From positions 127,520,001 to 127,584,000 of the forward strand of contig CM075672.1 of NCBI GenBank assembly GCA_037962975.1: a stretch of DNA of 64,000 nt. Direction: 5' to 3'. Below are positions 45,483 to 56,936 of the stretch, one piece after another (within the stretch, counting starts at the first letter, position 1; each line of letters opens with the position of its first letter). This DNA comes from Clitoria ternatea. Its lineage: Eukaryota; Streptophyta; Magnoliopsida; Fabales; Fabaceae. The position numbers were made by a program, and so were the translations under genes. The notes below the pieces were generated by a model. It was not told where the DNA came from. It saw only the letters and a list, made by a program, of their open reading frames with translations, and ran no database searches.

Positions 45483-45859
45483 GTTTGGCTAATTTTATCT
45501 TTAGTAGAAGTAGATACAAGGCTTCTTTTGACATTGGGAGGCTAGCAACAGGATATGGAATGAGAGTTTTTTCATATATGGTAAGTTGTTCTACTCTCAT
45601 TGAAATAATTCACAAAATTTTATTCGAGACACTTGCATGTTCAAATCATTGAAGAAACTGCCAAGTGAAATTGCTTAGGTTTTTAGTCAAATTTTGAAAA
45701 CTCTAATTTAGTCCCTAATTTTCTAATAGTCATCCATTTTAGTCCTAGGTTATTAGTATTATAGTTTTTACTATATTTGATGGATTTTACAAGGTTCCTA
45801 TTTTCGTAGCAGAAATTATACCAAAAGAACTCCAAGGAGCATTTACTACATTAAATCAG
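45483..45859 (+). pseudogene. Captured fragment of an ERD6-like sugar transporter (MFS), two exons
   Basis: Exon 45483-45580, preceded by TTTTGCAG and followed by GTAAG, encodes a stretch ending D-I-G-R-L-A-T-G-Y-G-M-R-V-F-S-Y-M. Exon 45794-45859, again with AG and GT borders and in phase, encodes V-P-I-F-V-A-E-I-I-P-K-E-L-Q-G-A-F-T-T-L-N-Q. Together this is the well-conserved segment of plant ERD6-like vacuolar sugar porters (G-R-L-x-x-G-x-G, then V-P-V-x-x-A-E-I-x-P-K-x-x-R-G). Only about 54 residues of a roughly 480-residue transporter are present, so it makes no transporter. The intron between is 213 bp. Family named from memory of conserved motifs. Confidence 0.78.
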
Positions 45860-46096
45860 GTAGGACTTTGTAATAATTTTTGTATCTTAGGGATCAATAG
45901 AGTCCTAATTTATATGGCCTCACACTGAATCTATAATAAGTAGTATGCAATTAAAACGTCTCTTTTGTGTCCTGATTTATACTGCAAATTGTTAGTTTTA
46001 GCTTTAATAATAGTGTATTTGTGTAAAGCCTATTTATTTTAAAGTGTCTCTTTTGTGTCCATATATGTTTAACTAGAATCTATTCATTGTTGGCAG

Positions 46097-46770
46097 GTCT
46101 AGCCTTGATGAAGATGAAGCATTTTTAACGACTGCAGATTCAGCAATAAGATTGCTTTATAAAGCAACTAGGACAGTTAGAGGTTGGAAGGGTCTGGAAT
46201 ACAGAGCAACATTCCCCTTGCTAAAACCTTCTGGTGCTAATTTCTATCCCCCGAACATGGACAAAATGGTACCATTATATTGTGATGTTCTGTCAAAACA
46301 TTTGGTTTAAAATTTGAGAAAACAATATAGCTTTTGTCATGAAGGAGTTTGAATTATGGAAGGACGGCCGGGGAAAGGATCAGCAGAAATATGCAACCGG
46401 CTATTTCAATGTTATTAAAAGGCACAGTGAATTGATTTTAGATTCTCATCAATTGGGTAACAAAGCAAGTTCTCATTATTTATATATAGTTCCTTACTCT
46501 GAAGAGTACAAGTCTCTTCTTGCAAAAGTTGCTGATTTGCTACATAAAGTTAGGGAAATTACCAACTCACCAAGGTTTATATTGCATTTTCATCCATATT
46601 ATCATTATTAAGTTATCATTGACAGTTACATGCTAAATATTATTTATAAATGTTGGTTAACTCATTCTTTCCAAATGTAGTTTAAAGAGGCTGCTACATA
46701 GCAAGGCTGATGATTTCCTTTCAAATGATTATTATGATTCATATATAGCCTGGATGGAATTAGTTAGTCA
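46097..46770 (+). pseudogene. Captured fragment of nudix hydrolase 3 (three exons)
   Basis: Exon 46097-46268 encodes S-S-L-D-E-D-E-A-F-L-T-T-A-D-S-A to Y-P-P-N-M-D-K-M. Exon 46345-46574 encodes E-F-E-L-W-K-D, then Y-A-T-G-Y-F-N-V-I-K-R-H-S-E, and Y-S-E-E-Y-K-S-L-L. A third, from 46681, encodes L-K-R-L-L-H-S-K-A-D-D-F-L-S-N-D-Y-Y-D-S, then I-A-W-M-E-L. This order matches the C-terminal, peptidase-M49-like half of plant NUDX3 proteins; the nudix box lies upstream in the full gene and is absent here. The introns look normal in size (about 75 and 105 bp). About 160 codons of a roughly 770-residue protein remain. Confidence 0.85.
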
Positions 46771-49020
46771 TATTCTGTACATTACTCATGTGTTGTACTC
46801 ATTATAAATTTAGTGAGATTTGTTGTAAACAGTATCTAGTTACTCTCTTAGATCAAAACAATAAAATAATGGGAAGAATGTCTGCTCTATCAAGTAAATA
46901 ATAACTAATGTGGTCAAGTAAATTCATCAGTTGAATGACTTTTAAGTAGGCAAATAACATTCATTGTGATTTATGCCCTGTTCAAATGCTTTGTTTTTTT
47001 TGTCCTTCAGAATAATGGTAGAGGGAAAGGAAAGATACTAAGTGTACTGATTTTTTATACTGAAACTGAAATAAGTTTGATATATAAATGAATTTTATTT
47101 AAGTGTGATCTTAATGTTTGGACAAAAATATGTGGGGAAAAATAAATTATAGGTGCTTGATTTTTTGCAGTTTTAACTTTTAGTCCATGAACTTCTCGGA
47201 TACTATGGCTGTAATTTTTTAATCATAATTTAAGTCTTTCTCCCTTCTCAAGCTACACTAAACTGAATGAAATCTATAGGCTATGGAATATAGTTGTAGC
47301 TGTAGTTGTGTGTCATTCCTATTCTACGAGAGCTTTGTCATTGTAGAAATAGGAACAACATTGTCCTATCTTGTGGATATATAGTTAATGCACCCACTAA
47401 GTTATGGAATCTATATGATATGAGATTAATTGTATTTTATTTTGAATGTAATGAAGCAATTTTTAGCTTGAGTTTCTTTGAAATTATGCTTGGTTATTTG
47501 AATTGGTATGGACTAATTAAATACTTGCAGGAATTAAACTTAATTAGACTAAGTTAATAGGAAATATAATCATAACCAGGTTCCTGTGAACCTGAATCAA
47601 TTTAAATTAGATAGGTAATAACAAACATGTTTGTATGTGGATGCATTGTATCATGTATGTTCACATGTATTATTATCATGAGTGATGCCTATTTGATTTA
47701 CTCTATGTTTTGGTAAAAGATTTAGGAGAACCTGAAACTAATTTAAACAAGGGAACAAATCATTAGATAAATACAGTATCAGGAAAATCTAATTACCTAA
47801 ACTCATGATCTTGAAAACATTAAATTTTTAGTAAACTGAAATGTCCTAAATAACTGTTAATACATCTGTCTAACTTCAGATAAATAATTTGGCTAGAAAC
47901 TGGACATGCACATGTTAAATAAATAGTAGAGTTGATTTTTGAATTTAAATCTGTATAGTGCATAGCTGTTCTGCATGATAAAATCCAATAGACAGGTTGA
48001 AGTTTAAGTAAATTTTTGTACTATCTAGAAAATAGGATTTGGATAAACATGAGGTGAAGCATGTGGTTTGAGTAATAGATGGAATTAGTAAACTACATCT
48101 AACTCAAACTTTTAGGATATTGATTTTTAGCTTCATCATAGAAGATTAGTCAAAGAAAGGTTTTTGGTAACTGAGACGTTTTACATGTTATATTATCCTG
48201 TCATGAATTAGTTGTAGTTCTGAACTACAAGTGTTATACATTAGAGTTATTGAATCACAGGCTATTTGAACTTGTTTTTTTTCTTTCATTTACAACAAGG
48301 ATATTGCCTGTTATTATAAATCAACATCTATTGCTTTGCACCCTACTAATTTGCAATGTTGCAGCTATGTGGTACAACTAAGATAATGAGTTAGTGTTTC
48401 ATTAAGCTAGTTATTGTTTTTATATGAAGCAGAGTAACAACTCATACTTTTCATTAAGCTAGTTATTGTTTGAAAATATGTATATTTAGGTAGAGGAAAA
48501 AGAGGTAATAGAAACTAAATATCTTGAAATCAATATACTATAGAATTGATATGGTATGAGATGTGTTTGATGTATTATGATAAATAAAATATAAAATATT
48601 AATTGATTCTATTTATACTAATAATAGATTATAATCCTAATTAAAAAAGGAATAAAATCTTTAGAAATGAAAATTAGTCTTCAAATATAATATAAAATTT
48701 TTTTATAAAATTTTCCAAGGTATAATAATATTATTAGATTTTGTTCATTTTGATACTTCTCTCTCAAATTAAAGTTTATTAAGCACTAAGCCTATTACAT
48801 ATCTCATTTATACTTTTAATATTTATAGCAATATCTCATTTTTTAAATTTTATTTTTATGCTTTTCCTCTGGCCCGTTTTACATTTACAAGGTAAATGGT
48901 TTTTCAATGACAATCTTTAGTAGTTCAATTTGTGAACATAACTATTAATATATTTAAAATATTAATATACTATGATACATGATATATAATTTTTTAATTA
49001 TTTTTACTTTATCATTTAAT
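46771..49020 (+). other. CACTA 1: AT-rich interior, no gene recognised
   Basis: 2.2 kb of very AT-rich DNA between the nudix and CBS fragments. It looks like intron or intergenic sequence carried along with captured exons. The short open frame at 47306-47557 has no domain. No transposase motif is seen. Confidence 0.5.
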
Positions 49021-49027
49021 GTACTCC

Positions 49028-49088
49028 AGAAAAAGAAAAAGCTATTGGAATAATTACCATGGAAGATGTCATTGAAGAGCTCCTACAG
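49028..49088 (+). pseudogene. Captured exon of a CNNM/DUF21-CBS protein
   Basis: About 20 codons, P-E-K-E-K-A-I-G-I-I-T-M-E-D-V-I-E-E-L-L-Q, followed by GT. Plant DUF21/CBS (CNNM-like) proteins have the same G-I-I-T-L-E-D-V-x-E-E-L-L-Q at the end of the second CBS repeat, with an exon boundary at that point. It is too short to function. A CBS domain from another family cannot be ruled out. Confidence 0.65.
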
Positions 49089-49865
49089 GTCAATCATTTT
49101 TTGTTAATTTGAAATAATTTATCATTTTTTATAAGACCCAATTTCTTATATGATAACTTTTTGAACAGATCTATTTTCATTTTTTTTAACTTCTCTTTCT
49201 CTACTCTGTACTTAATTTCTTCTTATTGCAGCTTGTTGGACAACAATGATGATCATCTTTTTGGTTTCTCTCCATATATTAACAAATTGAAGATTCTTTT
49301 GAATATCAATTAGATGAAATGCAACTAATTTATGTAGAGAAAATGTAGGAAGTTATTTCAGATTTTCTTTTGCTTTTGATAGTGAGAGAAAGAAGCATGT
49401 GCATTAAGTGTGCAACTAGATTATGTCTTACTAACATAATATGAAAGGCATTATTGGAAAATTTGAGCCTAGCCATATGGCACCATTGTTAGATACATTT
49501 TTTCCCTCTTGTATAATTTGCTTTGTAATATTTAAAGTTGAGATAATATTTATTAATTCTAAAAAAAATCTACTACCAAAAATATGGCATTAGTGTGATT
49601 GATTCTTGTAAATATTGAGCTATTGATTCTTGCAAATATATTTTTATATCTTTACTTTATTATACTGGTTATATATATATATATATATATTGATAATAAA
49701 ATAATTTGGTATATGAAAACTTAATCATACAGAGTAAAATTAAATCTAATTAATTAGTCAACAAAATATGAAATATAATTAAAGTGTTAAAAAAATTAAT
49801 AAAGATAAAAATATAATGTTACAATTAAAAGAACCAATTGGTAATTATAAAAAAAAGTATAGGAG
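49089..49865 (+). other. CACTA 1: AT-rich DNA after the CBS exon
   Basis: Nothing recognisable. It includes an (AT)n run at about 49671-49690 and ends where the right subterminal repeats begin. Confidence 0.5.
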
Positions 49866-50145
49866 CTTTTGTGGCCGTTTTAAATGTTAGGAAATATAAA
49901 AAACCGACGGGAAATACTCTTAACATTATAGTGTTTTTGTGGCGGTTGTAACCGCAGGTAATTACATCACATCGGTTTTCCCTTCAGTCATAATATATAA
50001 CAACAATTATTCCAGTGGTTCAAAATAACCGCCGCTAATTTCCTAGTGGCGGAGCATGTAGCGGCGGATTCCAAACCGCCGTGAACATAATTTAGGGGCG
50101 GTTTGAACCGCCGCAAATTTCCAAAATAACCGCCGCTAAATACCA
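49866..50145 (+). repeat. Right subterminal repeats of CACTA 1
   Basis: Many copies of GCGGCGG / CCGCCGC-containing strings, for example TGTGGCGGTTGTAACCGC, AACCGCCGCTAATTT, GTAGCGGCGGATT, GGGGCGGTTTGAACCGCCGC and AACCGCCGCTAAAT, in both orientations. Confidence 0.88.
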
Positions 50146-50162
50146 ATTTTGTTGTAGTGATT

Positions 50163-51894
50163 GTTGGTGTGACCCTTTTATGTTGCTTATGGCTTTTGAC
50201 AATAAGTGTGGTGATATTATGATTTGGAGACTTGACTCTACTTGGTAATGTCCTTGTTGATGGATTGTTATGTATGAATACCTATATTCAATGGAAAATG
50301 ATTTGATATATGACATTATTAATTGATTGAACTCCCTTGTAGTAGAATATGTTGAATTCCATTCATATTTTTATGTTATCATGATTTTATTGATTGTTCA
50401 TCATTAAGAAAGTATGCTCACTCTCTATGTTGTCCACTTTTTAGCTCTTGTGTTGTAGGGCATGACCATGGAGTAAGGCTCTTCAAGAGATGAGGTAGGG
50501 TGTGAAGAAAGAATCGGTAAGGATGCCTTGGTCGCCATGGTTTTTTTTGAATCGATAGTTTTTGTACATTCTTTTTTAGAAATACTTGTATATGGCATTA
50601 TTTTGTATAGCCATGTTATAACTAAGAGCCTTATGGGTATGATGATGATTGGATATGGATGATTTGATATTCTAAAATGGTAATTGATACATTAGGATCA
50701 TTTAAAATGAGCTTGTGATCATTTTGTATCACCAATGTAATATATGACGATGCTTGACATTGAATTTGTTAGCCATTTTGATGGCATTGATGCTCATGTA
50801 TGTAGTTAAATTAGGATATGCAAGATGGTTCAGTTAAATTAGAATGTTGGTTGAATGTAGGTGAATGAAAATGATGGATTCTACATGACTTTTATACATA
50901 ATCAAGGAGCTGATAGGGCCATATAGACTTTTAGGTGGTTTGGATGCCACGGAGGGGCCAATTCCATTAATAATTGACCCTTAAGTTGCACAAAAATGCT
51001 TTAAAATAAGCTAAATGTGTTTCTACATGTAAGCTTTGATTTTGGAGAATTTTCTAGCGGCCAGTTGCTACACGTCATAAATGGTGTATAATAGGTGGTG
51101 TCAAAATTTGTTGGTGATTGGATTTCATATGAAAGAGTTAGGGTGGTTAGAAGTTAGGATTTATAATTTTTTAGTGTATTTTCTACAATCTACAATTTGC
51201 TGTCATGAATCGATTCATGATTTAGCTTGAATTGATTCATGAGCTACTGGAATTGGATGAACCAATTCATGAAATTCCTTGAATTGATTCATGACCTACT
51301 AACTTCCATGGTGGTATTTTCCAGAATCCCTTGAATCGATTCATGTAATTTCTTGAACCGATTCATAGCTTACTATCTGGTTAGGATTGCCTTCCAATTC
51401 ACATGAATCGATTCACACGAATCTCTGAATCGATTCATAGGCTTCTGTTTTGTTGTTATGGATTCCTTTTCTTGTATGAATCGATTCATGATTGGCTCGA
51501 ATCGATTCATGGCTTGATATTTGCCAATTTTCCCCCAGTTTAAATGCTTGCTTGACATGTGTTGTGTCATGACTTGTTTCCTTGCTTCTCATGCATGTCT
51601 CCTTGGATTATTCCTCATGCCCATTCTTACTTACAAATCAATATACGTTTCTGCTAAACACTTGCATGGTGATTGTGTAAGTGATTACCCTAAGTCAATA
51701 TTTTTATAAAACGTCTACCTTCTCATATCGTCATATATAAGATGGGTCTTTAAATGGTCTAAGGTTAATTATTAAAGTTTTTAATTGTGGTGTTCTTCTT
51801 CTGACGATTATTTAAATCGTAAAAAATTTATCCTCATTTTTAATACCTAATTAATAGTATCTTTAATATTATTTACCGGATTAAGGACTCCACA
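50163..51894 (+). mobile_element. L2 LTR, segment 3
   Basis: Continues L2 after the CACTA. It includes the acceptor-like site (ending 50444), the palindromes at 51203-51515 and the LTR end GGATTAAGGACTCCACA. Confidence 0.87.
51203..51517 (+). repeat. Palindrome cluster of the TGAATCGATTCATG type in L2
   Basis: Perfect or near copies near 51205, 51230, 51281, 51332, 51356, 51404, 51428, 51478 and 51499, arranged largely as pairs 24-30 bp apart. The cluster lies 380-690 bp before the LTR end. Confidence 0.88.
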
Positions 51895-51899
51895 AGATT

Positions 51900-52537
51900 T
51901 GCATGAATCGATTCATGAATTATCTTGAATCGATTCATAGCCTATTGAATTTCATAGTGGTATTTTCAAGAATTCCTTGAATCGATTCATGTAATTTCTT
52001 GAATCGATTCAAAACTTACTGTCTGGTTGGGATTGCTCTCCAATTCGCATGAATCGATTCACATAGGTCTTAAATCAATTTATAGACTTTTGTTTTGATG
52101 TTTTGGATTCTTTTCTCATATGAATCGATTCATGGCTTGCTCGAATCGATTCATGGCTTGCTATTTATCAAATTTCCATAAGCTTTGATGCTTGCTTGAT
52201 GGGTGTGAATCATGGCTTTGTTTCCTTGCTTCTCATGCATGTTTTCTTGGATTATTTCTCATACCCATTCTTACTTCCAAATCGATATACGTTTCCGCTA
52301 AACACTTGCATAGTGATTATGCAATTGTTTACTCTAACTTAATATTTGTATAAAACATCTACCTTCTCATATCGTCATACATGGGATAGGTCTTTAAATG
52401 GTCTGGGGTTAATTATTGAAGTTTTTAATTATGGTGTTCTTCTTCCAACAATTATTTAAATCGTAAAAATTTATCCTCACTTTTAATATCTAATTAATAT
52501 TATCTTTAATATTATTTACTGGATTAAGGGCACCACA
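51900..52537 (+). mobile_element. Element C 5' LTR, segment 3 (LTR end)
   Basis: It resumes inside the palindrome cluster (51905-52165) and ends GGATTAAGGGCACCACA at 52537, five bases before the primer site. Confidence 0.9.
51905..52165 (+). repeat. Palindrome cluster of the TGAATCGATTCATG type, element C 5' LTR
   Basis: Copies of GAATCGATTC in pairs about 25-30 bp apart. The first members of the same cluster are at 28297-28335, on the other side of the L2 insertion. Confidence 0.87.
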
Positions 52538-52542
52538 CTGGG

Positions 52543-52554
52543 TGGTATCAGAGC
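52543..52554 (+). other. Primer binding site of element C
   Basis: TGGTATCAGAGC, five bases after the LTR end CACCACA. Confidence 0.9.
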
Positions 52555-52882
52555 ACTAGTTGCTCAATGTTGAGACATTGATACTATAGTTAAACATTGT
52601 TGGAACATGAATTGTTCATTATTTTACATTGTGATGATTTTTAAAACGTGAGTTAAAAATTCTATGGATGAATTTTGGATTGTTTGATTATTTATGAAAG
52701 ATGGTGATGATTATATGATTGTTATTAGGCCCGACCAAGCATTTCCTTTCCAGTATTCACCTTTGAATTAGGAATACATTATGATGATATATGTGTTTAT
52801 GATAATTATTTTTGGTTGGTAAATCTTGGGGGAAAAACACAAGATTTTTAAGTATTATTGTGTTATGTGTCTAGATTGATCG

Positions 52883-53800
52883 ATGGCGAATAGACGCAAT
52901 GTTGATGAAGCCACTATGACTGAAGCTTTTAACCAGTTTGCCAATATTCTTGAACGACAACAACAACCTATTGGTCAACCGAATCATGGACTTGACCAAT
53001 TCCTCAAGCGAAAACCTTCTCAATTTTATGGAGGTTACAAACTGAAAGATGCTTATGTGTGGATTCACGATCTGGAGTGAATATTTGCTAGCATGGAGTG
53101 TTCTGAAACTCAAAAGGTCGAGTATGCGGTGTTTATGATCTGTGAAGAAGTTAAATCTTGATGGATTCTAACTTGTGGGGTATAATTGCGGCTCACACTC
53201 CTTTGACTTGGGAAAACTTCAAGTTAGAATTCCTAAGGAAATACTTTCCTGATAACTACAAGAGCAAGAAAGAGCTTGAGTTCATGGAGCTCAAACAAGG
53301 AAGCTTATCGGTGGAGGATTATGCCTCAAATTTTGAATAACTATGTGTGTTTTACCCTCCTTTCCAACAGGAAGGTACCGAAGCTTTGAAGTGTGATAAG
53401 TTTGAGAATGGATTGCACTAAGAGATCAAGAAGGCAATATGTCACCAAGAGATTAGAAGCTTCCCTATTCTTATAAACAAGTGTAGAATCTTCGAAGAAA
53501 ATGATGTGGCTCCCAAGAGTTATTCAGGGCATGATTATAAGTTGAAGGACCAATCTTCTAGCTTTAAGAAGAAAAGCAAATTTTAGAAGAATAGACACTT
53601 TGTGCGTGGTGCCTCTTCGCCTAAAGGTGGACGTAGTGACGGAAGACATGATGCTAATGGTGGCCGAGGTATGACCAAGGTCGTCGATGTTTCTGATGTG
53701 GCGGAAATCATTTGGCTCGTAAGTGTGGTCATGAGAACATTGTGGTATGCTATAGATGCAACCAACTGGGGCACATTCATCCTGATTGTCCTTTGAATGC
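52883..53800 (+). pseudogene. Element C: decayed gag
   Basis: It starts M-A-N-R-R-N-V-D-E-A-T-M-T-E-A-F. The gag core is recognisable (F-L-K-R-K-P-S-Q-F-Y-G-G, W-E-N-F-K-L-E-F-L-R-K-Y-F-P, E-F-M-E-L-K-Q-G-S-L-S-V-E-D-Y), but it is cut by stops at about 53078, 53338 and later, and by frameshifts. Zinc knuckles lie at 53686-53793: the first is CX2CX3HX4C with a stop inside (C-F-stop-C-G-G-N-H-L-A-R-K-C), the second is canonical (CYRCNQLGHIHPDC). The layout is the same as in element E and much more decayed. Confidence 0.87.
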
Positions 53801-53980
53801 CACAGATGTAGTGGTGTGCAATGATGCAAACCCTCTAGGTTATGGTGCTTTTAGATGTCGTGGTTGTGGAAATGGTAATGGCGGCCACAATGGTGGCAAC
53901 GCTGTGGTAATGGCAATGGTGGTCGGAATGTTCACAATAATGGTGTTAATCAACAACAAACTGCTGGAAGAGTCTTCGTC

Positions 53981-54511
53981 GTGACCGGTGAGGAAGTTGC
54001 ACAGGTTGATTCTCTAGTTCAAAGTAAGTGTCAAGTTCTTGGTAATCGTGTTGATGTGTTATTTTATTCTAGTGCAATACACTCCTTCATTTCGAAAGAT
54101 TGTGTGAGGCGATTGAAATTGCCAATAAGCATGATGAAAAGCTCTATAATGATGTTTACAACGACCGATACTTGTTTGTAAATGGTCACTCCATGTAATG
54201 ATATTGAGATGATTCTTGAGAATAGAAGATTCGTTGTATCTTTTATTTGTTTACCCATGAAGGACTTAGAAGTTATTTTGGGAGTGAATTGGTTATCTGC
54301 CAACAAGGTCTTGGTGGATTGTCATAATCGAAACATTATCTTTCCTTCTCTAAATACCGAGCGCTTTAATGTGGAAGGTATATCTCAACTTCTTGTTATG
54401 CTATGCATGGTGGATGGAGAAAATGCTATTCAATCCTTTGATATTCCTATTGTATCTAAATTTCTGGATGTATTTCCTGATGAGGTGCCTGGTTTACCTC
54501 CTCCACGATAG
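53981..54511 (+). pseudogene. Element C: decayed protease
   Basis: The active-site region reads V-L-F-Y-S-S-A-I-H-S-F-I-S, so both the catalytic Asp and the Gly of D-S-G are changed. It is followed by D-C-V-R-R-L-K-L-P as in E. A stop lies at about 54179, then the second part with L-E-V-I-L-G-V-N-W-L-S-A-N-K and the linker V-P-G-L-P-P-P-R leading to reverse transcriptase, ended by a TAG. Confidence 0.87.
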
Positions 54512-55800
54512 GTGGAATTTTCCATTGATCTTGTTCTAGGTGCGGGACCTGTTTCTCGAGCACCATATCGAATGTCTCCTATGGAATTAACCGAGTTGAA
54601 AAGACAAGTTGAAGAATTGTTAGAACGGGAATTTATTCGCCTAAGTGTGTCTCCTTAGGGTGCACCTGTATTATTGGTGAAAAAGAAGGATGGAAGTATG
54701 AGGTTGTGCGTTGATTATCGACAACTTAACAAATTGACTATTAAGAACTGATATCCCTTACCTTGCTGATGATCTTTTGGATCAGTTGAAGGATGTTGTG
54801 GTATTCTCTACAATTGATTTGTGTTCCGAATATCACCAAATCAGGGTGAAGACTAAAGATATTCCAGAAATTGCTTTTCGCACTCGCTATAGCCACTATG
54901 AATATGTAGTGATGCCTTTCAGTGTGACGAATGCTCCTGCAATTTTCATGGATTACATGAATTTTATTTTCCATGACTATCCTGATCAATTTGTGGTGGT
55001 GTTTATCGATGACATTCTTGTCTATTACAAAAGCCAAGAAGAGCATGAAGAGCATCTTTGTCTTGTTCTGAATATTCTTCGCGAGAAAGAGTTATATGTG
55101 AAGCTTTCCAAGTGTGAGTTTTGGTTGTCTAAGGTTTAATTTCTTAGACACGTTATCTCTAAAGATGGTGTTACAGTTAACCCATCGAAGATTGAAGTTG
55201 TGATGGCTTGGGAGAGACTGACATCTATGATCGAAATAAGAAGTTTTCTTGGTCTTGTCGGTTATTACCAGAGATTTATTGAAGGTTTCTCCCGTCTGGC
55301 TTTGCCATTAACAAAACTGACTCGTAAGAATCAACCATTTGTGTGGAACCTTGATTGCGAGAGAAGTTTCCAAGAGTTGAAAGTAAGACTCACTTCTACT
55401 ACAGTGTTGGCCTTGCCCAATTTAATGGATGATTTTATGGTGTATTGTGACACTTCTAAGCTTGGCCTTGGTTGCTTCTAATACAGAATGAGCGTGTGAT
55501 AGCTTATACGTCGAGATAGTTGCGACCGCATGAGGTTAACTACCCCACACATGATCTTGAATTGGCGGCGGTTGTGTTTGCTTTGAAGTTATGGCAGCAT
55601 TATTTGTATGGCTCAAAGTTTATGGTCTTTAGTGATCATAAAAGCTTCAAATATCTATTTGATCAGAAGGAACTTAATATGTGTCAACAAAGATGGATGG
55701 AATTTTTGGAAAAACTATGAGTTTGATATGAGATACCATCCCGGGAAGGCAAATGTGGTTGCCGATGCTTTGAGTCAAAAATCACTACATGTTTCAACAA
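54512..55800 (+). pseudogene. Element C: decayed reverse transcriptase and RNase H
   Basis: RT motifs in order: K-K-K-D-G-S-M-R-L-C-V-D-Y-R-Q-L-N, D-L-C-S-E-Y-H-Q-I-R, V-M-P-F-S-V-T-N-A-P, and F-I-D-D at about 55003-55014. RNase H pieces: V-Y-C-D-T-S, L-E-L-A-A-V-V-F-A-L, F-S-D-H-K-S-F-K-Y-L and V-A-D-A-L-S. Stops occur near 54656, 54750, 55137, 55479 and 55517, with a frameshift near 54765 and another before 55720. Confidence 0.9.
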
Positions 55801-55989
55801 TGATGGTGAAGGAGATGGAGTTAATTGAACAGTTTAGAAATTTGAATGTGGGTGTGGAGATTCATACTCCAAAGAAGATTTCTCTTGAAACATTAAAAGT
55901 TGCAAATGTATTTCTTGAATGGGTGAAGACGCAACAACCAAATGATGAGTATTTGATGGAGATGAAAGAATCTCACACTAATGGGAAAA

Positions 55990-56860
55990 ATTTATTTCTA
56001 TCGGAAGGTTCTAATGGTATTTGGCGTATGAAGGACCATATTTATGTCTCATCTATTAATAATATAAGAAGGATCGTGTTAAAAGAAGCTCATAAAAGTG
56101 TATTTAGTATACACCCTGGTCCAACAAAGATATACCAAGATTTAAAGAAGAATTTTTGGTGGCCCGGTATGAAGCGGGATGTGGCTAATTATGTTCCTGC
56201 TTACATTATCTATCAGAAGGCTAAGGTTAAACATTAGAAGCCATCTAGTGTGCTTAGGCCTCTTGATATCCCTGTTTGGAAATGGGATGACATAGGTATG
56301 GATTTTGTTTCTGGATTGCCCAGAACACGTGTTGGAAATGATGCGATATAGGTGATTGTTGATAGATTGACGAAGTGTGCTCACTTCTTGCCCATGAACA
56401 TGAAAAGTCCATTGGAGAAATTGGCACAATTTTACATTAAGAAGATTGTAAGGCTACAAGGTATGCCTTCGAGTATTGTGTCGGATCATGACCCGCGATT
56501 CACTTCCCGATTTTAGGGAAGCTTGCATAAAGAACTAGGTTCTAAGCTCAAACTTAATTCTTCTTATCATCCACAAATGGATGGATAATCCGAGTGAACA
56601 ATTTAAAGTCTTGAAGATTTATTGAGGGCTTGTGTGTTGGAACAAGGAGGTTGTTGGGAAAGATTCTTGCCATTGATTGAATTCACATACAACAATAGTT
56701 ATCATAGTACTATTGGTATGGCTCTATATGAAGCTTTATATGGCCAGAAATGTAGAACTCCATTGTGTTGGCTCGAAATTGTTGAAAATTTGGCTTTAGG
56801 GCCAGAGTTGATTGCGGAGACAAATGAACAGATCAAGATGATATAAGAAAAGATAAAGAT
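55990..56860 (+). pseudogene. Element C: decayed integrase
   Basis: The zinc region keeps the two His (H-K-S-V-F-S-I-H) but both Cys are Tyr (A-Y-I-I-Y-Q-K where the family has C-x-x-C). The core shows M-D-F-V-S-G-L-P, V-S-D-H-D-P-R-F-T-S and S-L-E-D-L-L-R-A-C. TAG stops replace Trp at about 56350 and 56515, and further stops lie near 56236, 56587 and 56844. It cannot encode a working integrase. Confidence 0.9.
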
Positions 56861-56936
56861 TTCTCAAGATCGTCAGAAGAGCTACTATGATAATTGGTGG
56901 AAGCCACTTGAGTTTCAAGTTGGCGATCATGTATTC

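Larger units (their letters stand above)
44518..50159 (+). mobile_element. CACTA transposon 1 (5,642 bp) with captured host exons
   Basis: Terminal inverted repeats: CACTACAAGAAAAT at the left, and its counterpart CACTACAACAAAAT on the minus strand at the right. The 3-bp target duplication ATT (44515-44517 and 50160-50162) is exact. Subterminal repeats of GCGGCGGTT / AACCGCCGC lie at both ends, the typical transposase-binding layout. No CACTA transposase is visible, so it is non-autonomous. Inside, exon-like pieces of at least three unrelated host genes lie on the + strand with AG..GT borders, separated by AT-rich intron-like DNA. Confidence 0.92.
28946..50444 (+). other. Candidate intron inside L2 (about 2.0 kb net, now split by insertions)
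   Basis: Donor TTGGCTTGAG/GTAAGTTCC lies 599 bp into the LTR. The acceptor-like site is CTCACTCTCTATGTTGTCC then ACTTTTTAG, with TTGTGTTGTAG following. Both later insertions (element E and the CACTA) landed between these two sites. Confidence 0.4.
28347..51894 (+). mobile_element. L2: solo LTR (about 4,044 bp net) carrying element E and a CACTA
   Basis: Net LTR sequence is 28347-29475, 43335-44517 and 50163-51894. It starts TGTAACATCCCAACTTTTAT and ends GGATTAAGGACTCCACA. Flanks are GGATT (28342-28346) and AGATT (51895-51899), a target duplication with one mismatch. The net length agrees with L1 (4,101 bp). No primer site or gag-pol belongs to it, so it is a solo LTR. It lies within the palindrome cluster of the element C 5' LTR. 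Confidence 0.87.

Noticed and set aside
43526..49690. (AT)n runs at 43526-43549 and 49671-49690 as origins or regulatory sites.
   Set aside because: Ordinary AT microsatellites inside an LTR and a CACTA interior; nothing else supports a role.
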